A stretch of 64,000 nt of DNA from Campylobacterales bacterium (GTDB lineage Bacteria; Campylobacterota; Campylobacteria; Campylobacterales; Nitratiruptoraceae): the NCBI GenBank assembly GCA_027065825.1, contig JAMONM010000098.1, positions 1 to 64,000 of the forward strand. The letters are read 5' to 3'. This document shows positions 59,169 to 64,000 of this stretch, piece by piece. Position 1 is the first letter of the stretch. Each line of letters opens with the position of its first letter. Under the pieces are notes generated by a model. The model worked only from the letters and a program-made list of their open reading frames with translations. It was not told the DNA's origin and searched no databases. The position numbers and the translations under genes are program-made.

Positions 59169-60901
59169 AAAGAACTACATGTCCTCTCGATTGCTACGAC
59201 GCGTGTAGCATGTTTTTGGAAAACAAGTTAAAAGGCGATCCCGACCATCCGGTAACCAAGGGTCATCTCTGCTATAAAATGAACCATTATTTTAATTATC
59301 CGCAACTTGAAAACGCCTACTACAAAGGTGAAAAAATAGCTCTGACCAAGGCTCTCGATATTTTGGAAGAGAGGCTAAAAGGGAGCGATCCCAGCAGGGT
59401 TTTGCATTTTAGGGGCAGCGGAAATTTGGGCAAGATGCAGGCTGTAACCGATCTGTTTTTTGCCAGATACGGCGCGACTCTCACTCAAGGAAGCCTATGC
59501 GATGCGGCCGGACAACTCGGTATTGAAGAAGGAAGGGGTAAAAATCTGATTTTGCCTCTTGAGCAGATAAAAAAGAGCGAGTTGATTATAATCTGGGGCA
59601 GGAACGTAACGGATACCAATTCCCATATTCTCCCCTATCTGGACAAAAAGAGCGTAGTCGTTATCGATCCCGTAAAAACTCCGATAGCTAAACGTGCGGC
59701 TATGCATTTGCAGATAAAGCCCAGAACGGATCTGGAACTGGCCTGTATGCTGGCTAGATTTATCTATATGCAAGCCGGCGAAGATGAGGAGTTTTTGGAA
59801 AACAAAACTGAAGATTACGAATTTTTTGCCGATTTTATCAAAAGCTATAGAATGGTGCCCACAGTGGAAAAGATAGGTGTCGATATCCTGGACGTAGCCA
59901 CGCTGGCCGAACTGATGCAGAGTATGAAAACGGTGATATTGGTGGGCAACGGGGTTCAAAAATATTCGCACGGTACAGAGGTGGTGAGAATGATCGATTC
60001 CCTGGCCGCAATGTTGGGGCTATTCGGCAAAGAGGGATGCGGCGTCTCCTTTTTGGGCGATACTGCCGTGGGATACGAGGATCCCTTTAGAGTCGAATCA
60101 AAAAGGGTTAAAAAAGCCGCCGTTGATTTTTCGGAATTCGACACCCTATTCATACAGGGATCGAATCCAGCTGTAACTATGCCCTCCTCCCATAGAGCGG
60201 TGGAGGGTTTGAAAAAGGCCTTTACGATCGTGTTCGGCATTTATATGGACGAGACCGCGAAATTGGCAGATTTGGTAATTCCCGCGAAGAATTTTCTTCA
60301 AAAGAGCGATATAAGATTTAGCTACGGTCACGAGTATGTGGGACTTATGCCGAAATTATCAGATTCCAAAGAGAGAATCAGCGAGTATGAACTAACGAAG
60401 GAGCTTTTTGAAAGATTTGGCTACGAGGGATTAAAAAGCGAAGATGAGTATCTGCGGGAGTTTGTTTCTTGTCTCGTAAAAGAGGGGGATTACTACAAGA
60501 TCCCCTCTTTTGAGGAAAATCCCTATAGCGAGGAGTTCTATACAGATAGCGGACTTTTTTGTTTTGTAGATGATGTGGACGATGAGTTTGATGTCGATCG
60601 GGAGGGTTTTTATCTGATCACTCCCAAATGCAAAACGTCGCTCAACTCCCAGTTCAAGACGGATCCCTATCTGTACGTGCACCCCTCTACGCTTTTGCGG
60701 GACGGCGAAAGGGTAGTGGCTTATTCGGATTACGGCGAGGCGCAATTTGAGATTAGAGTCAGCGAAGACGTCCATAAAGAGGCTGTGATGGCTTATAGCG
60801 GCAATCCTCAGGTCAACAGACTCACGCCGCCCAAAACCGATAATTACGGCAACAACGCCGTTTTTCAGGAAGTAAAGATAAAAATTAAAAAAATCTCCTA
60901 A
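59165..60901 (+). CDS. Molybdopterin-dependent oxidoreductase
   Basis: N-terminal 4Fe-4S motif CPLDCYDAC...C, LHFRGSGNLGKMQ, LIIIWGRNVTDTNSH, C-terminal molydopterin dinucleotide-binding region. Confidence 0.85.
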   Translation: MKRTTCPLDCYDACSMFLENKLKGDPDHPVTKGHLCYKMNHYFNYPQLENAYYKGEKIALTKALDILEERLKGSDPSRVLHFRGSGNLGKMQAVTDLFFARYGATLTQGSLCDAAGQLGIEEGRGKNLILPLEQIKKSELIIIWGRNVTDTNSHILPYLDKKSVVVIDPVKTPIAKRAAMHLQIKPRTDLELACMLARFIYMQAGEDEEFLENKTEDYEFFADFIKSYRMVPTVEKIGVDILDVATLAELMQSMKTVILVGNGVQKYSHGTEVVRMIDSLAAMLGLFGKEGCGVSFLGDTAVGYEDPFRVESKRVKKAAVDFSEFDTLFIQGSNPAVTMPSSHRAVEGLKKAFTIVFGIYMDETAKLADLVIPAKNFLQKSDIRFSYGHEYVGLMPKLSDSKERISEYELTKELFERFGYEGLKSEDEYLREFVSCLVKEGDYYKIPSFEENPYSEEFYTDSGLFCFVDDVDDEFDVDREGFYLITPKCKTSLNSQFKTDPYLYVHPSTLLRDGERVVAYSDYGEAQFEIRVSEDVHKEAVMAYSGNPQVNRLTPPKTDNYGNNAVFQEVKIKIKKIS

Positions 60902-60911
60902 AGGCTTGTTC

Positions 60912-62093
60912 ATGAATTTAAAAGAGATGGATTTGGAATATGTTTTGCATACCTATTCCAGAAACTGGGTAAATTTCAAAAAAGGGAAAGATTCAATCCT
61001 ATACGACGAGGAGGGGAGGGATTATATCGATTTTACCAGCGGCATTGGCGTAGTAAGCGTAGGACACGGCAACGAACGTCTCGCGCGCGCCATATGCGAG
61101 CAGGCCAGAGATCTTATACATATCTCCAATCTCTATCTCATAGAGCCGCAGGCCAGGCTGGCGAAAGAGCTTGTAGAGCGATCAGGCTACGATATGAGGG
61201 TTTTTTTCGCCAACAGTGGAGCCGAGGCCAACGAGGGCGCTATAAAGATCGCCAGAAAATACGGCGAAGTGGACGGAGAGATAAAAAGATACAAAATCGT
61301 AACGCTAAAACACTCTTTTCACGGTAGAACCATTACGGCTCTAAAAGCTACGGGCCAGGAGGCGATGCATAACTATTTCGGTCCGTTTCCGGACGGTTTC
61401 GTATACGCCGATGAGATATCTGCCGTAGAGAATCTTTTGGATGAAAAGACGGTAGCGGTTATGATTGAGCTAATTCAAGGAGAGGGAGGAGTCGAACCCC
61501 AAAATATAGAATCGGTCCAAAAGTTGAGCGAAACCCTCAAAAAACTGGATATTCTCCTGATAGTAGACGAGGTTCAAACAGGCGTTTACAGAACGGGAGA
61601 GTTTCTGGCAAGTAATCTTTACGAAATAGTGCCGGATATAGTAACCTTGGCGAAGGGACTCGGAGGGGGCGTTCCCATAGGGGCGGTTATGACCGGCCTT
61701 AAAGATATTTTTTCTCCCGGAGACCACGGCAGTACCTTCGGCGGCAACTATCTCAGCAGCAGGGCGGCGTTGGAGGTGATCGATATACTCGATTCTTATA
61801 AAAACAGCGGTGCTTTGGATGGAACTATCTCCTATTTTAAGGAGAGTCTGGATCGTTTGGCCGCCGAATTTGAGGATCTGTTTGAAAAGTCGGTAGGAGT
61901 GGGACTTATGAGGGGATTGAGGCTAAAAGACGGCGATCTGTTGAATCGAATGGTTAACGCAGCGTTCGAAGAGGGTGTTTTGGTGCTAAAAGCCGGCAGG
62001 GGAACGTTGAGGTTTTTGCCGCCGTTGCTAATCTCCAAGGAGGAGATAGAGGAAGGAATGAATAGACTCAAAAGGGCGTTGAAAAGATTATGA
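60912..62093 (+). CDS. argD: Acetylornithine/succinyldiaminopimelate-type aminotransferase
   Basis: Class III aminotransferase: FANSGAEANEGAIKIARKY, LKHSFHGRT, LIVDEVQTGVYRTGEFLAS, GDHGSTFGGNYLSS; ATG at 60912. Confidence 0.85.
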   Translation: MNLKEMDLEYVLHTYSRNWVNFKKGKDSILYDEEGRDYIDFTSGIGVVSVGHGNERLARAICEQARDLIHISNLYLIEPQARLAKELVERSGYDMRVFFANSGAEANEGAIKIARKYGEVDGEIKRYKIVTLKHSFHGRTITALKATGQEAMHNYFGPFPDGFVYADEISAVENLLDEKTVAVMIELIQGEGGVEPQNIESVQKLSETLKKLDILLIVDEVQTGVYRTGEFLASNLYEIVPDIVTLAKGLGGGVPIGAVMTGLKDIFSPGDHGSTFGGNYLSSRAALEVIDILDSYKNSGALDGTISYFKESLDRLAAEFEDLFEKSVGVGLMRGLRLKDGDLLNRMVNAAFEEGVLVLKAGRGTLRFLPPLLISKEEIEEGMNRLKRALKRL

Positions 62094-63271
62094 GAGGTTT
62101 GTTGGTTTGCTTTATGTTAGCGGTTTCGGCTCTGGTGGCGGCTGAAGATTCGATTTTGTCCAAAATAAAACGGGAGAGCTTCGAATATGATCTGCAAAAG
62201 AGCGAAGTAGAGGCCAAAAAACTGCACGATAGCTGGATAAATCCCATAAATATGATTTACAGCGATACAAAGAGCGACCAATACGGTCTAAATCAAAAGA
62301 GCAAAAGTTTCAAAATAGTGGTCGATCAGCCGATATTCAAAAGCGGAGGTATATATTTTGCTATTAAATACGCCGACGCTACCAGAGAGTATACGAAACT
62401 CGCCGTCCAGGAGAACAAAAAGGCTCTGATTTTACAGGCCGTCGATCTGTTGTATTCATATAAAAAGAGCTCTTTGCAGATAAAAAAACAGAGACTTTTG
62501 ATAGAAAACTCCAGGATCGACGTAATTAGAAAAAAGGAGCAGTATCTGGCGGGATTGATTGACGGGAGCTTTTTGGATCAGGCGATACTGAACAAAAATA
62601 TGAACGAGATCGCGCTATTGGATCTGCAAAGTGCGTTGGAAGATATTAAAAAAGGGTTCGAGGATATCAGTGATCGCAATATCGAGGATCTGGAGCCTCC
62701 TAGATTCAAACTGATCGAACTAAACAGTTTTTTAAAAAGAAATATCGCCATACGCAGAGCCTCTCAAGAGGCGATGGCCAAAAAGTATTTCAGCAAAATG
62801 ACCGTTGCCAGATATCTGCCCTCTCTTTCGGTTACGGCCAGTTACAATTCCCAAGAGATTTCGGGCTCTTTCTTTATGCCTCCCGGTCGTGAGAGCTACA
62901 AGGAGTACGGATTTAAGATAACTATGCCCCTTTTCGATATAAACTCCTTTAGAAACGTGGAATCCACGAAGATCGATTATCTTAAAGCCGAGCTTGCGGT
63001 TATGGACTTTAAGCGCTCACAAAACAATCTATATAAAAACGTAATTAGAAAATTGAGGCTGCTGGATAAAAAGATTGAGCTGACAAGAGAGGATATAAAG
63101 CTATACCGCTCACTGCTTGAGGATACCAAGACGCTTTTTCTTGCAGGAGAAAAGACCGAATATGACGTGAAGACGCTGGAAAACTCTCTAAAGATTAAAA
63201 AAATCGATCTGAAGATATACGATATAGAAAAACAAAGAGCTATCGTACAGCTGTATAAAAAGGTGATGTGA
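62090..63271 (+). CDS. TolC-family outer-membrane efflux protein
   Basis: Signal peptide; duplicated coiled-coil/strand organisation, VARYLPSLSVTASYNSQ; ATGA overlap with argD. Confidence 0.8.
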   Translation: MRGLLVCFMLAVSALVAAEDSILSKIKRESFEYDLQKSEVEAKKLHDSWINPINMIYSDTKSDQYGLNQKSKSFKIVVDQPIFKSGGIYFAIKYADATREYTKLAVQENKKALILQAVDLLYSYKKSSLQIKKQRLLIENSRIDVIRKKEQYLAGLIDGSFLDQAILNKNMNEIALLDLQSALEDIKKGFEDISDRNIEDLEPPRFKLIELNSFLKRNIAIRRASQEAMAKKYFSKMTVARYLPSLSVTASYNSQEISGSFFMPPGRESYKEYGFKITMPLFDINSFRNVESTKIDYLKAELAVMDFKRSQNNLYKNVIRKLRLLDKKIELTREDIKLYRSLLEDTKTLFLAGEKTEYDVKTLENSLKIKKIDLKIYDIEKQRAIVQLYKKVM

Positions 63272-64000
63272 TGCGTTTTAGCCGCTATATGAGAGAGTGG
63301 CTCTACGGAGAGGGCGGATATTATAGAAATTTTGGGGAGATAGGCAAAAAGGGGGATTTTTATACGGCCGTCAGCGTATCTAAATTCTTCGGCGGAGCCA
63401 TCGCCAAACATCTGATCGATCTAATTGAAAAAGGAGAAGTCTCCGCCGATGCGTATATAATCGAAATCGGAGCTCACAAAGGCTATTTGCTGGCGGATAT
63501 GATACAGTTTATATATACCTTCGATCCCGAACTCTTAAAAAGTTTGAAATTCGCGATTGTAGAACCCTTTGAAGAGCTAAGGAAAATGCAGACTGGATAT
63601 TTCAAAGACTCTTTCGCAGATGAGGTGGAACTGATCCATTTTGAGAGTCTGAAGGATCTAGGTGTTCGCGAGGCTTTCTTGGTGGCCAACGAGATCTTTG
63701 ACGCATTCGAATGCGAACTCGTTTACGGCGACAAGATGGCGTATGTGGAGGGGGAGAGCGTTGTTTGGAAAAGTCTCGATCCGGCTATTTTGGAGGCCTC
63801 CAGGAAATATGTGGCTCAAAAAGGTGAGCTGGCCCAGGGTTATGAGAGGTTTGCCGAAGAGCTCTTTAGAGGTGTTGAAAAATGCAGATTCTTAACTTTC
63901 GACTACGGCGACAAAGAGCCCAGGGGAGATTTTTCCATCAGAGTCTATATCTCGCACAGAGTATACCCCTTTTTTGACGAAGAGCTCAAATTAAAAGAGG
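63271..64000 (+). CDS. SAM-dependent methyltransferase, MidA/NDUFAF7-like (C-terminus truncated by window)
   Basis: MRFSRYMREWLYGEGGYYRNFGEIGKKGDFYTAVSVSKFFG..., IIEIGAHKGYLLADM, ANEIFDAFECELV; open at window end. Confidence 0.75.
   Translation, partial: MRFSRYMREWLYGEGGYYRNFGEIGKKGDFYTAVSVSKFFGGAIAKHLIDLIEKGEVSADAYIIEIGAHKGYLLADMIQFIYTFDPELLKSLKFAIVEPFEELRKMQTGYFKDSFADEVELIHFESLKDLGVREAFLVANEIFDAFECELVYGDKMAYVEGESVVWKSLDPAILEASRKYVAQKGELAQGYERFAEELFRGVEKCRFLTFDYGDKEPRGDFSIRVYISHRVYPFFDEELKLKE

Noticed and set aside
1-64000. CRISPR arrays, insertion sequences, prophage or integron signatures
   Set aside because: No regularly spaced repeats, transposase, integrase or phage structural genes seen; gene content is otherwise core-like

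Overview
This looks like a chromosomal window from a Campylobacterota (Epsilonproteobacteria) genome, probably an autotrophic or microaerophilic deep-branching member. That assignment is inferred from gene content and order, with no database search. Coding density is very high. Most genes are core: gltX, psd, ilvA, ilvB/ilvH, lpxD, aspC, cysE, speA, hisS, tmk, coaD, ubiX, hup, ftsK, acnB, lolA, secA, mltG. A contiguous TCA/rTCA block runs icd(monomeric)-mdh-fumAB-sucCD-oorDABC and is followed by rnpB (RNase P RNA). There is an iron-uptake operon (porin-feoA-feoB) behind a perfect Fur-box palindrome, a tRNA-Gly(GCC)/tRNA-Leu(CAA) pair, a fur-family gene, and an HlyD / molybdopterin oxidoreductase / aminotransferase / TolC / MidA-like operon. 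I saw no CRISPR array, phage or transposon. The most unusual part is 22.9-31.3 kb: an OmpR-type two-component system, then a tightly coupled operon of orphan PqqD-like RRE protein, ATP-grasp ligase, diaminopimelate-decarboxylase-like PLP enzyme with a RiPP-leader-like 'KKEYEKPVIIRVESGF' N-terminal tail, urea-transporter/M23-peptidase fusion, outer-membrane beta-barrel, TPR protein and c-type cytochrome. It resembles an uncharacterised peptide or amino-acid modification and envelope system, and is my main candidate for something undescribed.
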